A stretch of 64,000 nucleotides of DNA from Gemmatimonadota bacterium (GTDB lineage: Bacteria; Gemmatimonadota; Gemmatimonadetes; Gemmatimonadales; GWC2-71-9): positions 1,383,501-1,447,500 of the forward strand of contig JADJOM010000003.1 of assembly GCA_016713785.1 (NCBI GenBank). The letters are read 5' to 3'. The position numbers and the translations under genes were made by a program. Below, piece by piece: positions 49,072-56,251 of the stretch. The notes under the pieces were generated by a model. That model made no database searches, was not told the DNA's origin, and saw only the letters and a list, made by a program, of their open reading frames with translations. How positions within the stretch are numbered: the stretch's first letter is position 1; each line of letters opens with the position of its first letter.

Positions 49072-50145
49072 TCAGGCCTTCCGGCCCGCGACGTAGGCCA
49101 GGCGCGCCCGGACCACCGCCTCGACCAGCGGCCCGGGGCCGAAGCGCACCGGGTCGGTGCAGGGAAGGCCGGTCTCCCGTGCCGCCGCGTCACAGGCGGC
49201 GCGGGCGTCAGCCTCGGAGAGGTCGTAGGTATTGAGCGCGATCCCGATGGTGCGGGTGGGATGCACGAACCCGGCGACGGTCTCGTACAGGCGCACGTAC
49301 TCCGAGAGCGGCGGGATCCGGAGCCACGAGGCCTCGCGGTAGTCCCCGATATACTCGCGCGAGGCCTGGTGGCAGAGGATCAGCGCGTCGGGGCAGGAGC
49401 CGTGCAGCAGCCCGCAGGTCACCCCGGAGTACCCGGGGTGGTTCAGGCTCCCCTGCCCCTCCACCAGCACGATATCCGCGTCCGTGCTCCCCTCGAGCAC
49501 CAGCCACTCGGCCGCGCCGGCGATGAAGTCGGCCACCACAGCGTCGACCGCGAGACCCCAGCCCTCGATCATGATGCCGGTCTGGCCGGTGGCCACGAAC
49601 CGGGTGCGCAGTCCCCGGGCATTGAGATCCTTCGTGATCTGGAGCTGGCTGGTCATCTTGCCGACGTTGCAGTCGGTGCCCACGGTCAGGATGACGAACG
49701 GCTCCACCTCCTTGGCCTTGCCCGAGGCCACCGGCAGGTGCGCCGGGGGCCGCCGCAGGTCGTGGATGACGCGCCCGCGTTCGCGTGCCCGCGCCGCCAG
49801 GGCGGGGTCGTCGGCCAGGAAGGTGTGCAGCCCGCTCCAGAGGTCACAGCCGGCGTCCAGCGCGGCGAGCAGCCACCCGCGCCACTCCTCCGGCAGTTTG
49901 CCCCCCATGGGCGCGATCCCGATGAGCACCTGGTCGGGCTGGCGGGCCAGGCCCTCCGCCATGGAACCGACCACCGGGATGTCACCGCCGAAGCCGAGGA
50001 CCTGCTGCACCGTCTGGCCCGCCGTGACGCGGTCCACCACCGCCGCGATCCGGTCGGGGAGGTAGCGGATCACCGAGTTGGCGGTCTTGGAGGTGAGCGG
50101 GCCGAACTCGCCGTCGGCCAGGATGAGGAAGCGGGAGCCGTGCAT
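49072..50145 (-). CDS. DUF1611 family P-loop protein (DgcN-like)
   Basis: 357 residues. An N-terminal domain (ILADGEFGPLTSKTANSVIR) and a C-terminal P-loop domain with TVGTDCNVGKMTSQLQI. Members include DgcN-type acyltransferases that work with a dipeptide epimerase or DgcA enzyme in D-amino-acid metabolism; no such partner is in the window, so the role is open. It ends 9 nt before the ABC ATPase start and may be in its operon. Confidence 0.82.
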   Translation of the reverse strand: MHGSRFLILADGEFGPLTSKTANSVIRYLPDRIAAVVDRVTAGQTVQQVLGFGGDIPVVGSMAEGLARQPDQVLIGIAPMGGKLPEEWRGWLLAALDAGCDLWSGLHTFLADDPALAARARERGRVIHDLRRPPAHLPVASGKAKEVEPFVILTVGTDCNVGKMTSQLQITKDLNARGLRTRFVATGQTGIMIEGWGLAVDAVVADFIAGAAEWLVLEGSTDADIVLVEGQGSLNHPGYSGVTCGLLHGSCPDALILCHQASREYIGDYREASWLRIPPLSEYVRLYETVAGFVHPTRTIGIALNTYDLSEADARAACDAAARETGLPCTDPVRFGPGPLVEAVVRARLAYVAGRKA

Positions 50146-50182
50146 GGGAGCTTGGGGAATGGGGAAGGGGGAGCGGTGCACC

Positions 50183-50200
50183 GGGGGGCATCCGCCCCCC
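50183..50200. terminator. GC hairpin in the pspA-DUF1611 gap
   Basis: GGGGGGC-ATCC-GCCCCCC, a seven-pair stem with a tetraloop, lies between the pspA terminator and the DUF1611 start. It may serve as a second terminator or a leader structure. Confidence 0.4.
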
Positions 50201-50254
50201 GCGATCGGGCAGTAAGGTATCACCGGGCCAACCGCGGCGAAACAGGCAACGGCA

Positions 50255-50280
50255 AAGGGGGTGGCCGAGGCCGCCCCCTT
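50255..50280 (-). terminator. Terminator of the coiled-coil array-ybjN-pspA operon
   Basis: A 12-bp stem (AAGGGGGTGGCC/GGCCGCCCCCTT, one G.U pair) with a two-base GA turn starts 31 nt after the pspA stop; on the transcript it is followed by TTTGCC. It closes the long operon. Confidence 0.65.
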
Positions 50281-50310
50281 CCCTCCCGGCCCCTGGCTGG
50301 CCCCGGACGC

Positions 50311-51078
50311 CTACTTCTTCTCGTCCTCGTCGTCGACCAGTTCCGCCTCGACGGCCTCGCCGGCGCCCTTGCCGAGCTGCTTGGCGGGGCCGCCGCTGCC
50401 CGCGCCGAGCATCCCCATCTTGGCCTTGAGCTCGAGCAGCTGCTGGTCCGGGGCGCCCTTGTACTCCAGCGCCTGGAACTGCTGCAGCAGCTGGTCGCCC
50501 TCGAACTCGTTCTGCAGCTCGGCCGCGGCGATGGCCTTGCGCTCCTGCTGCTCGATCTTCTCGGTCATCCGCTCGAACGACTCGAAGGCGGACTTGTCGG
50601 ACATCCCCGACATCGTCTCCTGGATGCGCTGCTGGGCCTCCGCGCGGCGCGCCCGGGCGATGAGGATGTTCTTCTTCCGCTTGGCTTCCTCGATCTTGTC
50701 GTTGAGGCCGCGCAGCGAGGCCTTGAGGTTCTCGGTCTCGGCCTTGTGCTTGACCCAGGTCTCGTGCAGCTGCTGGGCGCCCTGCATCGCCTCGTTGTAG
50801 CGCAGCAGCGCCTGCTTGGCGAGGTCGTCCCGGCCCTCCTGCACGGCGAGCATGGCGCGACGCTCCCAGTCCTCGGCCTGCTTGCGCATGGCTTCGGCGT
50901 CGGCCTGGAGCTTCTTCTCGTCCGCGATGGCGGAGGCCACCTGCTGCTTCGCCTTGGCCAGCTGGCCCTTCATGTCGGCGATCAGCTGGTTGAGCATCTT
51001 CTCCGGGTTCTCGGCCCGCGAGATGAGGTCGTTGAGGTTCGACCGGATCAGCGTGGACAGACGGTCAAAGATCCCCAT
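50311..51078 (-). CDS. pspA: Phage-shock protein A (PspA/IM30 family)
   Basis: 255 residues. Begins MGIFDRLSTLIRSNLNDLI, the amphipathic membrane-binding helix of the family, followed by long coiled coils (about 25-215) with the typical NPEKMLNQLIADM and a charged linker tail (EAVEAELVDDEDEKK). PspA polymerises on stressed inner membrane and limits proton leak. No pspF, recognisable pspC or sigma-54 regulator is nearby. It is the last gene of an operon whose upstream genes are YbjN-like and twelve small TM coiled-coil proteins. Confidence 0.96.
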   Translation of the reverse strand: MGIFDRLSTLIRSNLNDLISRAENPEKMLNQLIADMKGQLAKAKQQVASAIADEKKLQADAEAMRKQAEDWERRAMLAVQEGRDDLAKQALLRYNEAMQGAQQLHETWVKHKAETENLKASLRGLNDKIEEAKRKKNILIARARRAEAQQRIQETMSGMSDKSAFESFERMTEKIEQQERKAIAAAELQNEFEGDQLLQQFQALEYKGAPDQQLLELKAKMGMLGAGSGGPAKQLGKGAGEAVEAELVDDEDEKK

Positions 51079-51084
51079 GCGATG

Positions 51085-51477
51085 TCACTCCCGGTACGGC
51101 GCCAGCGCGCCGAGATGCGTGGCCAGGGCAAGCGTCAGCGAATCGAAGCTCGCCTCGAACTCGTTGAAATCCAGGTTCTCCAGTTCCAGCGTGTCGACCA
51201 GGACCACGCGGTCTCCCTCGAGGCCGTAGGCGCCGTGCACCAGGTCGCGGGCGTTGTAGCCGAGCAGCGCCCGGCAGAGTTCCGCCTGCTTCTCGGCGCC
51301 GACCGGGAGGGTCATCACGGTCACCCGGAGGATGACCACCGGCGGGGCGAAGTGGACCACCACCTCGGCGCCGGCCGTGGTGCGGACCACCCACAGTCCG
51401 GACTCGATCTCCCGCACATCGGCACTGCCGCTGTCGAGGCGGTCGAGGAAGTTCTCGATGTCGTCCTTGGCTCGCAT
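51085..51477 (-). CDS. YbjN/CesT-chaperone-like protein
   Basis: 130 residues, soluble. The fold pattern (ENFLDRLDSGSADVREIESG, VVVHFAPPVVILRVTVMTLP, LCRALLGYNARDLVHGAYGL) matches YbjN-like or type III chaperone-like proteins, which bind peptide segments of partners. It sits between pspA (6 nt) and the coiled-coil array (41 nt), so it may be a chaperone or adaptor for one of them. Function inferred. Confidence 0.7.
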   Translation of the reverse strand: MRAKDDIENFLDRLDSGSADVREIESGLWVVRTTAGAEVVVHFAPPVVILRVTVMTLPVGAEKQAELCRALLGYNARDLVHGAYGLEGDRVVLVDTLELENLDFNEFEASFDSLTLALATHLGALAPYRE

Positions 51478-51518
51478 CCACGCCCTCCTTGGGCGGTTCG
51501 GGCTACCGGCTCCCCAAT

Positions 51519-51758
51519 CTAATCAGCCCTGCCCCGGCCGGGCCGGGCCCCCCGGGCCGTGCTGGCCTCCCGGAGCAGCCGCTCCAGGCGGTTCACCCGG
51601 CCCTCCAGCTCCGCCAGGTCGGCCATCAGCTGGCCGTGGGCCTGGGGGGTGCGGGCCTCGATCCAGCGGGCCACCGCGCGCCCGATCGGCCCCATGAACA
51701 GGGCCCAGGAGGCGGTGGCGCCCGCGCCGAGCAGGATCACGACCACGACGGTTTCCAT
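51519..51758 (-). CDS. PspA-linked coiled-coil mini-protein 12 (divergent member)
   Basis: 79 residues. One TM helix (TVVVVILLGAGATASWALFM), the membrane-exit motif GPIGRAVARWIEAR and a short coiled coil with ELEGRVNRLERLL, a weakened form of the family box. It is the last and most divergent member, ending in an Arg/Gly tail. Gap to YbjN is 41 nt. Confidence 0.72.
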   Translation of the reverse strand: METVVVVILLGAGATASWALFMGPIGRAVARWIEARTPQAHGQLMADLAELEGRVNRLERLLREASTARGARPGRGRAD

Positions 51759-51764
51759 CGGTCG

Positions 51765-52097
51765 TTACCGGGCCGCTGCCACCGGCTCGGGCGGGGTGTC
51801 CGCCGGACGGCCGGGTGCCGGCAGCCCGCGGGCGAGCATCCGTTCCGTGAAGTCCAGCCGCTCCTCCAGCTCGAGCACGCGGTGCTCCACCCCCTGCAGT
51901 TCCTCCAGGCGCTGTGCCAGACGCGCGACCTCCGCGTCCGTGCCTGCGGTCCCACCACCGAACAGGCGGCCCATGACCAGCTCCACGGACACCGTCACCG
52001 CACGACCGATGGCCCGGCCGAGCGGGCCGGTGGTGACCCCGAGCCCGATCAAGCCGACCGCCAGCCAGAATGCCAGGTCTCCAATGCCGTCGCCCAT
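51765..52097 (-). CDS. PspA-linked coiled-coil mini-protein 11
   Basis: 110 residues. TM helix (AFWLAVGLIGLGVTTGPLG), exit motif GPLGRAIGRAVT, coiled coil (VARLAQRLEELQGVEHRVLE) and family box ELEERLDFTERMLAR, then a tail DTPPEPV shared with member 10, so 10 and 11 are the most recent duplicates. Function unknown. Confidence 0.78.
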   Translation of the reverse strand: MGDGIGDLAFWLAVGLIGLGVTTGPLGRAIGRAVTVSVELVMGRLFGGGTAGTDAEVARLAQRLEELQGVEHRVLELEERLDFTERMLARGLPAPGRPADTPPEPVAAAR

Positions 52098-52106
52098 GGG
52101 CTCCTC

Positions 52107-52388
52107 CTAGCGGGCCGACTCGACGGGCTCGGGCGGCGTGTCCGCCTCGGGGCCCGGCAGCCCTCGTGCCAGCATGCGTTCCGTGAAGTCCAGCCGTTCT
52201 TCGAGCTCCTCCACCCGGGCTTCCATGGCCTCCAGGTGGGCCAGCCGCAGCTCGGTTTCCTCCGCATCGGCCCCAGGCGGCACGGGGCGCCGGCGCGACT
52301 CGAGGTATGATCCGAGCGCCTGGCCCACCGGGCCGAGAAACATCGCGATCCCCAAGGCGCTGAGCGCCACCCAGAATGCCCCGCTCAT
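52107..52388 (-). CDS. PspA-linked coiled-coil mini-protein 10
   Basis: 93 residues. TM helix (FWVALSALGIAMFLGPVG), exit motif GPVGQALGSYLESR, coiled coil and box ELEERLDFTERMLARGLPG, then DTPPEPVESAR. ATG 52388 matches the layout of the other members; a longer frame upstream runs through member 9 out of register. Confidence 0.78.
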   Translation of the reverse strand: MSGAFWVALSALGIAMFLGPVGQALGSYLESRRRPVPPGADAEETELRLAHLEAMEARVEELEERLDFTERMLARGLPGPEADTPPEPVESAR

Positions 52389-52399
52389 GGCCTCGCTCC

Positions 52400-52750
52400 T
52401 CAGCTCCCCGGCAGCCGCGCCTGGTCCTTCTCGCGGGCCTGGGCCAGCATGCGTTCGGTGAAGTCCAGCCGCTCCTCCAGCTCCATCACGCGCTGCTCCA
52501 GGTGGTCCACCTCGCCCATGCGCGCCTCGACGGCTTCCCACCGGCCGGAGTCCGTCGGCTCGGCCCCGAGGGCGAGGGCGCGCTTCCGGCGCCAGCCCAG
52601 CACGCCGAGAGACGAGGCGAGCAGCACCCCCATGGCGAAGTCGCTGGTCGGGCCGAGGAACATGCTGTCCACGCCGATGCCGAGCGCGAGCGTGACGGCT
52701 CCATGCACCAGCACGTCGAACCAGTCGAGCCCGAGAATCCTGTAGCTCAT
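52400..52750 (-). CDS. PspA-linked coiled-coil mini-protein 9
   Basis: 116 residues of a second subtype with two hydrophobic helices. Starts YRILGLDWFDVLVHGAVTLA, continues to RRKRALALG at the cytoplasmic side, then a coiled coil and box ELEERLDFTERMLAQAREK. It shares the LGLDWFD opening only with member 8, whose stop-start overlap with it is ATGA. Confidence 0.78.
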   Translation of the reverse strand: MSYRILGLDWFDVLVHGAVTLALGIGVDSMFLGPTSDFAMGVLLASSLGVLGWRRKRALALGAEPTDSGRWEAVEARMGEVDHLEQRVMELEERLDFTERMLAQAREKDQARLPGS

Positions 52751-53112
52751 GGCGCCGGCCGCTCCCCGGGCAGCCGGGCCGGTTCCCGCTGCTGCGCCAG
52801 CAGCCGCTCGGCAAAGTCGAGCCGTTCCTCGAGCTCCAGCGTCCGTCCCTGGGTGGCCTCCAGCTCCGCCACCCGGTCTTCCAGGGCAAAGATCCGCTCC
52901 GCCTGCACCTCACCGGTCGTCTCCCCCGGCGCCTGCTGCAGCGCCCGCTTGCGGCGCAATCCCAGCGCCACCAGCGAGGCCGCCACCACCGTGCCGATGA
53001 GGGCCTCCGGTTGTTCCGTGGCCACGCTTCCAGCCACCACGCAGAGCGCGAAGGTCACGCCCGCGTGCAGCAGCAGGTCGAACCAGTCGAGGCCAAGCCC
53101 GCGGCGCGCCAT
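52747..53112 (-). CDS. PspA-linked coiled-coil mini-protein 8
   Basis: 121 residues. Two hydrophobic helices beginning LGLDWFDLLLHAGVTFAL, a basic RRKRALQQ turn, then a coiled coil (ALEDRVAELEATQGRTLE) and box ELEERLDFAERLLAQQREP with the LPG tail. Paralog of member 9. Start shares one base with member 7's stop. Confidence 0.78.
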   Translation of the reverse strand: MARRGLGLDWFDLLLHAGVTFALCVVAGSVATEQPEALIGTVVAASLVALGLRRKRALQQAPGETTGEVQAERIFALEDRVAELEATQGRTLELEERLDFAERLLAQQREPARLPGERPAP

Positions 53113-53402
53113 CAGCTGCTCCCCTGCCCCGGCAGGCGACCGGCCTCCCGACCCTGGAGCAGCATGCGCTCGGCGAATTCCAGCCGTTCCTCGAGCTCAG
53201 CGGTGCGGGCCACCTGGTGCTCCAGCTCCATCAGGCGCCGCTCCAGGTCGCCGCATTCCCCAGGGCCGGTGGCCTGGCCCTCGATCCGCCGGGCCAGGGC
53301 CCGTCCAATCGGTCCCAGGGCGACGAACCCGAGGATCCCCGTGATGGCGAGGATCGTGGCCAGGTTCTCGACCAGAAGCCGGGTGATGAGCGGCTCACCC
53401 AT
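53112..53402 (-). CDS. PspA-linked coiled-coil mini-protein 7
   Basis: 96 residues. TM helix (LATILAITGILGFVALGPIG), exit motif GPIGRALARRIEG, coiled coil (ERRLMELEHQVARTAE) and box ELEERLEFAERMLLQGRE with LPG. ATG 53402 is inside the end of member 6 (eight-base overlap); the frame also runs further upstream but without TM-like sequence. Confidence 0.77.
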   Translation of the reverse strand: MGEPLITRLLVENLATILAITGILGFVALGPIGRALARRIEGQATGPGECGDLERRLMELEHQVARTAELEERLEFAERMLLQGREAGRLPGQGSS

Positions 53403-53685
53403 CGTGCCCGCCGGGAAGGGCCCCGGGCTCCCGCTGCCGGGCGAGCATCCGCTCGGCAAAGTCGAGCCGTTCCTCGAGCTCGGCCACCCGATGCTGCAGC
53501 TCCTCGGCGCCCGCGGCGCGGGCCCGCAGCTCATCGAGCTCCGCCGCGATCGCCTGCAGCTCCGGACCGCTGGCCCGCTCGAGCCGGCGGGAGAAGACGT
53601 TCACCAGCCGGATCAGGGCGTAGGAGATCGTCCCCGCGCCACCGAAGGCGAGCAGGATCCCCAGGATCTTGGCGACGTCGTCCAT
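53395..53685 (-). CDS. PspA-linked coiled-coil mini-protein 6
   Basis: 96 residues. TM helix (ILGILLAFGGAGTISYALI), positive segment VFSRRLERA, a long coiled coil (LQAIAAELDELRARAAGAEE) and box ELEERLDFAERMLARQREP, LPGG. Start shares one base with member 5's stop (TGATG). Confidence 0.78.
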   Translation of the reverse strand: MDDVAKILGILLAFGGAGTISYALIRLVNVFSRRLERASGPELQAIAAELDELRARAAGAEELQHRVAELEERLDFAERMLARQREPGALPGGHDG

Positions 53686-54044
53686 CAGTCGCCCCGCGCC
53701 AGGCGTTCGGCCTCACGGCGCTGGGACAGCAGCCGCTCGGCGAAGTCCACCCGCTCCTCGAGTTCCAGCATCCGGTGCTGCATCCCCTCGAGCTCCGCCA
53801 CGCGCTCCCGGAGCTGGTCCAGCTCGGCCCGGGTCTCCGGGTCGAGCCCGGGAGCCCGCCCCTCGAGGCGCCGGCCCAGCGCCCGCATCAGCGGGTAGAG
53901 CACGATCGCCGTGGTGGCGAGGAACCCGAGCGCGACCAGCATCGTCACGCCGGGCGGCAGCGTCATCCACGGCGGCAGGATGACCTCCGGCGACTGCACG
54001 ATCACCGGCGGCATCGGGGGCAGCGGCGGCGCGGCGACCTGCAT
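53685..54044 (-). CDS. PspA-linked coiled-coil mini-protein 5
   Basis: 119 residues. A Pro-rich N-terminal segment of about 30 residues (PPLPPMPPVIV, VILPPWMTLPPG), unlike other members, precedes the TM helix (MLVALGFLATTAIVLYPL), exit motif MRALGRRLEGR, coiled coil (ELDQLRERVAELEGMQH) and box ELEERVDFAERLLSQRRE. Confidence 0.78.
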   Translation of the reverse strand: MQVAAPPLPPMPPVIVQSPEVILPPWMTLPPGVTMLVALGFLATTAIVLYPLMRALGRRLEGRAPGLDPETRAELDQLRERVAELEGMQHRMLELEERVDFAERLLSQRREAERLARGD

Positions 54045-54298
54045 CAGGCCTCCCCGCCGGGCAGCTGCCCGGCTTCCCGCCCGCGGGCCAGGAGCCGCTC
54101 GGCGAAGTCCATGCGCTCCTGCAGGTCGGCCACCTCGGTGCGCAGCCGGTCCACTTCCTCGAGCAACCCCGGGTCCTGGGCGGCCTCGGCGTGCACCCCG
54201 CGGATCCGGTCGGCGATGGCGTGGCCGATCTCGGTCTTGGAGAGCAGGAACAGCATCCCGCCGCCGAAGAAGATCAGGATGAACAGGACGCCTTCCAT
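54044..54298 (-). CDS. PspA-linked coiled-coil mini-protein 4
   Basis: 84 residues. TM helix (VLFILIFFGGGMLFLLS), exit motif IGHAIADRIRG, coiled coil and box DLQERMDFAERLLARGRE with QLPGG. It is nearly the same design as member 3 (AIADRIRG), the closest pair at the N-terminus. Confidence 0.78.
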   Translation of the reverse strand: MEGVLFILIFFGGGMLFLLSKTEIGHAIADRIRGVHAEAAQDPGLLEEVDRLRTEVADLQERMDFAERLLARGREAGQLPGGEA

Positions 54299-54546
54299 CA
54301 GTGACCTCCCGGCAACTGGCCCTCTTCGCGGCGCTGCGCCAGCAGCCGCTCGGTGAAGTCCACCCGCTCGTGCAGCTCCGACAGCTCCCCGCGCACCCGT
54401 TCCAGCTCCTCGTACAGCGCCTGGTCGGGTTCCTGGGGAGCCTGGCCGCGGATCCGGTCGGCGATGGCGCGCCCCACCGGGCTGAACGAGATGGCGATCA
54501 GCGTGCCGCCGCCGAAGATCAGGATGAGCGCCAGAATGTCTTCCAT
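54298..54546 (-). CDS. PspA-linked coiled-coil mini-protein 3
   Basis: 82 residues, the most compact full member and closest in size and layout to PspB of enterobacteria (74 residues: one TM helix then a C-terminal zipper). TM helix (ILALILIFGGGTLIAISF), exit motif PVGRAIADRIRG, coiled coil (LERVRGELSEL) and box LHERVDFTERLLAQRRE. No direct PspB identity is claimed. Confidence 0.78.
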   Translation of the reverse strand: MEDILALILIFGGGTLIAISFSPVGRAIADRIRGQAPQEPDQALYEELERVRGELSELHERVDFTERLLAQRREEGQLPGGH

Positions 54547-54869
54547 CAGCCCCCCGGCAGCTGTTCCGGCGCGCGCTGGCGCGCCAGCAAGCGTTCCGTG
54601 AAGTCCAGCCGTTCCTGGGTCTCCATCAGCTGGTGACGGAGCTCCTCCATGCCGGCCCGCAGGTCGTCCACCTCGCCCCGCAGGGCGTCGCCGTCTGCCC
54701 CGCCCCCGCCGATCCGCCGCGCGAATGCCTGCGCGATCGGCCCAAGGATCTTGACCGCCGTGTAGCCGAGGATCCCCATGATCGGGATCGCCCCACCGAT
54801 GATGGCGAGCAGCTGCCCCACGCTCGGGCCGTCGTTCACTCCCTGCACCAGGACCAGGGCTGCGGTCAA
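54546..54869 (-). CDS. PspA-linked coiled-coil mini-protein 2
   Basis: 107 residues. A hydrophobic helix (LLAIIGGAIPIMGILGYTAV), exit motif GPIAQAFARRIGGGG, coiled coil (LRGEVDDLRAGMEELRHQL) and box TQERLDFTERLLARQR, LPGG. Overlaps member 1's stop by four bases. Confidence 0.78.
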   Translation of the reverse strand: MTAALVLVQGVNDGPSVGQLLAIIGGAIPIMGILGYTAVKILGPIAQAFARRIGGGGADGDALRGEVDDLRAGMEELRHQLMETQERLDFTERLLARQRAPEQLPGG

Positions 54870-55129
54870 TGCACGTCCTCGCGTTCGGCCTGACCCCGGG
54901 TCAGGAGGCGCTCGGTGAAATCCACCCGTTCCTGCGTCTCGGCCAGCGCCTGCTGCAGGCCATCCACCTGCTCGCGCAGCGCGGCGAGTTCCTCCTCCAC
55001 CTGGGGCGAGAGCGTCACGCCCTTGTAGCGCGCCCGGAGCCCCTGCACGATGGCCCAGGCGATCACCCCGGTGGTGATGATGCCGGTCAGCATCCCGGCG
55101 ATGGCGACGATGGCCTGTCCCGGATCCAT
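54866..55129 (-). CDS. PspA-linked coiled-coil mini-protein 1
   Basis: 87 residues. TM helix (IAGMLTGIITTGVIAWAIV), positive exit QGLRARYKG, coiled coil (VEEELAALREQVDGLQQAL) and box TQERVDFTERLLTRGQAE. First of the twelve; it begins 4 nt after the short leader ORF. Confidence 0.78.
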   Translation of the reverse strand: MDPGQAIVAIAGMLTGIITTGVIAWAIVQGLRARYKGVTLSPQVEEELAALREQVDGLQQALAETQERVDFTERLLTRGQAEREDVH

Positions 55130-55133
55130 GCGA

Positions 55134-55250
55134 CTATCCCCGCGGCAGCTGGTCGTGCGTGAAAACCTTGCCGATCTCGGACCGGGAGGGGAACACCAGT
55201 CCGTCCATGACGAAGAAGCCGATGGGAATCAGCACTTCCGCGCCGCTCAT
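55134..55250 (-). CDS. 38-codon leader ORF at the head of the array operon
   Basis: Reads MSGAEVLIPIGFFVMDGLVF followed by PSRSEIGKVFTHDQLPRG. It has one of the best ribosome sites in the window, AAGGAGG five bases from the ATG, and stops 4 nt before member 1. A short hydrophobic stretch could insert in the membrane. It may be a small protein or a coupling leader. Unrecognised. Confidence 0.55.
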   Translation of the reverse strand: MSGAEVLIPIGFFVMDGLVFPSRSEIGKVFTHDQLPRG

Positions 55251-55326
55251 CCAGCCTCCTTGCGCCAGCCGTGTCTCGGATCACCCGGGGCGGGACCGTC
55301 CCCGTGGTCTGGCCACGTACGGACGC

Positions 55327-55345
55327 ATGTTTCAACTTGTTTCAT
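55327..55345. promoter_or_regulatory. Imperfect palindrome upstream of the array operon
   Basis: On the minus strand ATGAAACAAGTTGAAACAT: outer ATG/CAT and inner CAA/TTG pair, and TGAAACA occurs twice ten bases apart. It lies 77 nt before the leader ORF in a 116-bp gap and is the only AT-rich patch there. A candidate operator or promoter part; no clear -24/-12 or -35/-10 boxes were found. Confidence 0.3.
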
Positions 55346-55366
55346 GCCGCAGAACCCCAGTCGGGG

Positions 55367-56251
55367 CTAGGGCTCGGGCGACCGCTTGAGCTGGACCAGG
55401 CGCTCCCGGGCCAGGCGTCGGCCCGTGGGGGTGGCGGCGAGTCCACCCCCGGCGGTCTCCCGGTAGCGGACATCCATCGACCGGCCAATCTCGCCCATGG
55501 TGTCGATGACTTCATCGACCGGGATCGGGAACCGCACCCCGGCCAGGGCCATCTCGATCCCCGCCAGGGCGATGGCTCCCCCCGTGGCATTCCGGTATAC
55601 GCAGGGCACCTCCACCAGCCCGCCGAGCGGATCGCAGACCAGGCCGAGCGTGCCCTGCAGGGTGAGCGCGGCGGCGTGCGCCGCCACCGTGGGCGAACCA
55701 CCCAGCAGCTCCACGCCGGCCGCCGCCGCCATGGCCGCCGCGGCGCCGGTCTCCGCCTGGCATCCTCCCTCGGCCCCGGAGAGGGAGGCCCGGTGCGCCA
55801 CGACGGCGCCGACCAGTCCCGCGGTGGCCAGGGCGCGCACCAGGGCGGCGTCGGTCACCGGGCGGTGCTTGGCCAGACCCAGCAGGACGCCCGGCAGGAC
55901 CCCCGCCCCGCCGGCCGTGGGGGCGGCGACGATCACCCCCATCGCCGCGTTCACCTCCTGCACCGCGAGGGCGGAGGCGAGCACGTCGGTGAAGACGGTG
56001 CCGGCGAGCGGTCCCACCGGGCGGGTGAGCAGGGCGGCGTCGCCACCCACCAGCCCGCTCACGCTGCGGAGGTCGCCGGGGAGGCCCCGTTCGATGGCGT
56101 GCCGCATGACCGCCAGAGCCCGGGTGAGCGCGCTCTCGATCTCCTCCCGGGTGCGCAGCCCCGCCTCGGCCTCGAGCCGCAGCCCCAGCTCGCCGAGCGA
56201 GATGCCATCCTGCTCGGCCCGCCGGACCAGGTCCCCCAGCGACTCGAACAT
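55367..56251 (-). CDS. sdaAA: L-serine dehydratase, alpha subunit
   Basis: 294 residues. Converts L-serine to pyruvate and ammonia using a [4Fe-4S] cluster. Three cysteines in the expected context (GCQAETGAA, LVCDPLGGLVEVPC) and the glycine-rich loop GVIVAAPTAGGAGVLPGVL identify the catalytic subunit. Its start shares one base with the beta-subunit stop (TGATG). Two-subunit form as in Bacillus. Confidence 0.95.
   Translation of the reverse strand: MFESLGDLVRRAEQDGISLGELGLRLEAEAGLRTREEIESALTRALAVMRHAIERGLPGDLRSVSGLVGGDAALLTRPVGPLAGTVFTDVLASALAVQEVNAAMGVIVAAPTAGGAGVLPGVLLGLAKHRPVTDAALVRALATAGLVGAVVAHRASLSGAEGGCQAETGAAAAMAAAAGVELLGGSPTVAAHAAALTLQGTLGLVCDPLGGLVEVPCVYRNATGGAIALAGIEMALAGVRFPIPVDEVIDTMGEIGRSMDVRYRETAGGGLAATPTGRRLARERLVQLKRSPEP

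Larger units (their letters stand above)
51519..55129 (-). repeat. Twelve-gene tandem array with a repeated family box
   Basis: Each unit ends with the same protein box, consensus E-L-x-E-R-(L/V)-D-F-(T/A)-E-R-(M/L)-L-A-(R/Q). At the DNA level the box recurs as variants of GTGAAGTCCAGCCGTTCCTC on the plus strand near 51846, 52179, 52457, 52809, 53173, 53455, 53740, 54099, 54351, 54593 and 54915. Members 1-9 join by overlaps of one to eight bases; gaps of 6-11 nt separate members 9 to 12. This indicates repeated local duplication followed by divergence of the N-terminal helix. Confidence 0.8.

Noticed and set aside
51519..55129. CRISPR array, from regularly repeated 20-30-base DNA segments
   Set aside because: Repeats are diverged, in frame, about 250-350 bp apart and encode a conserved protein box; there are no spacers or cas genes.
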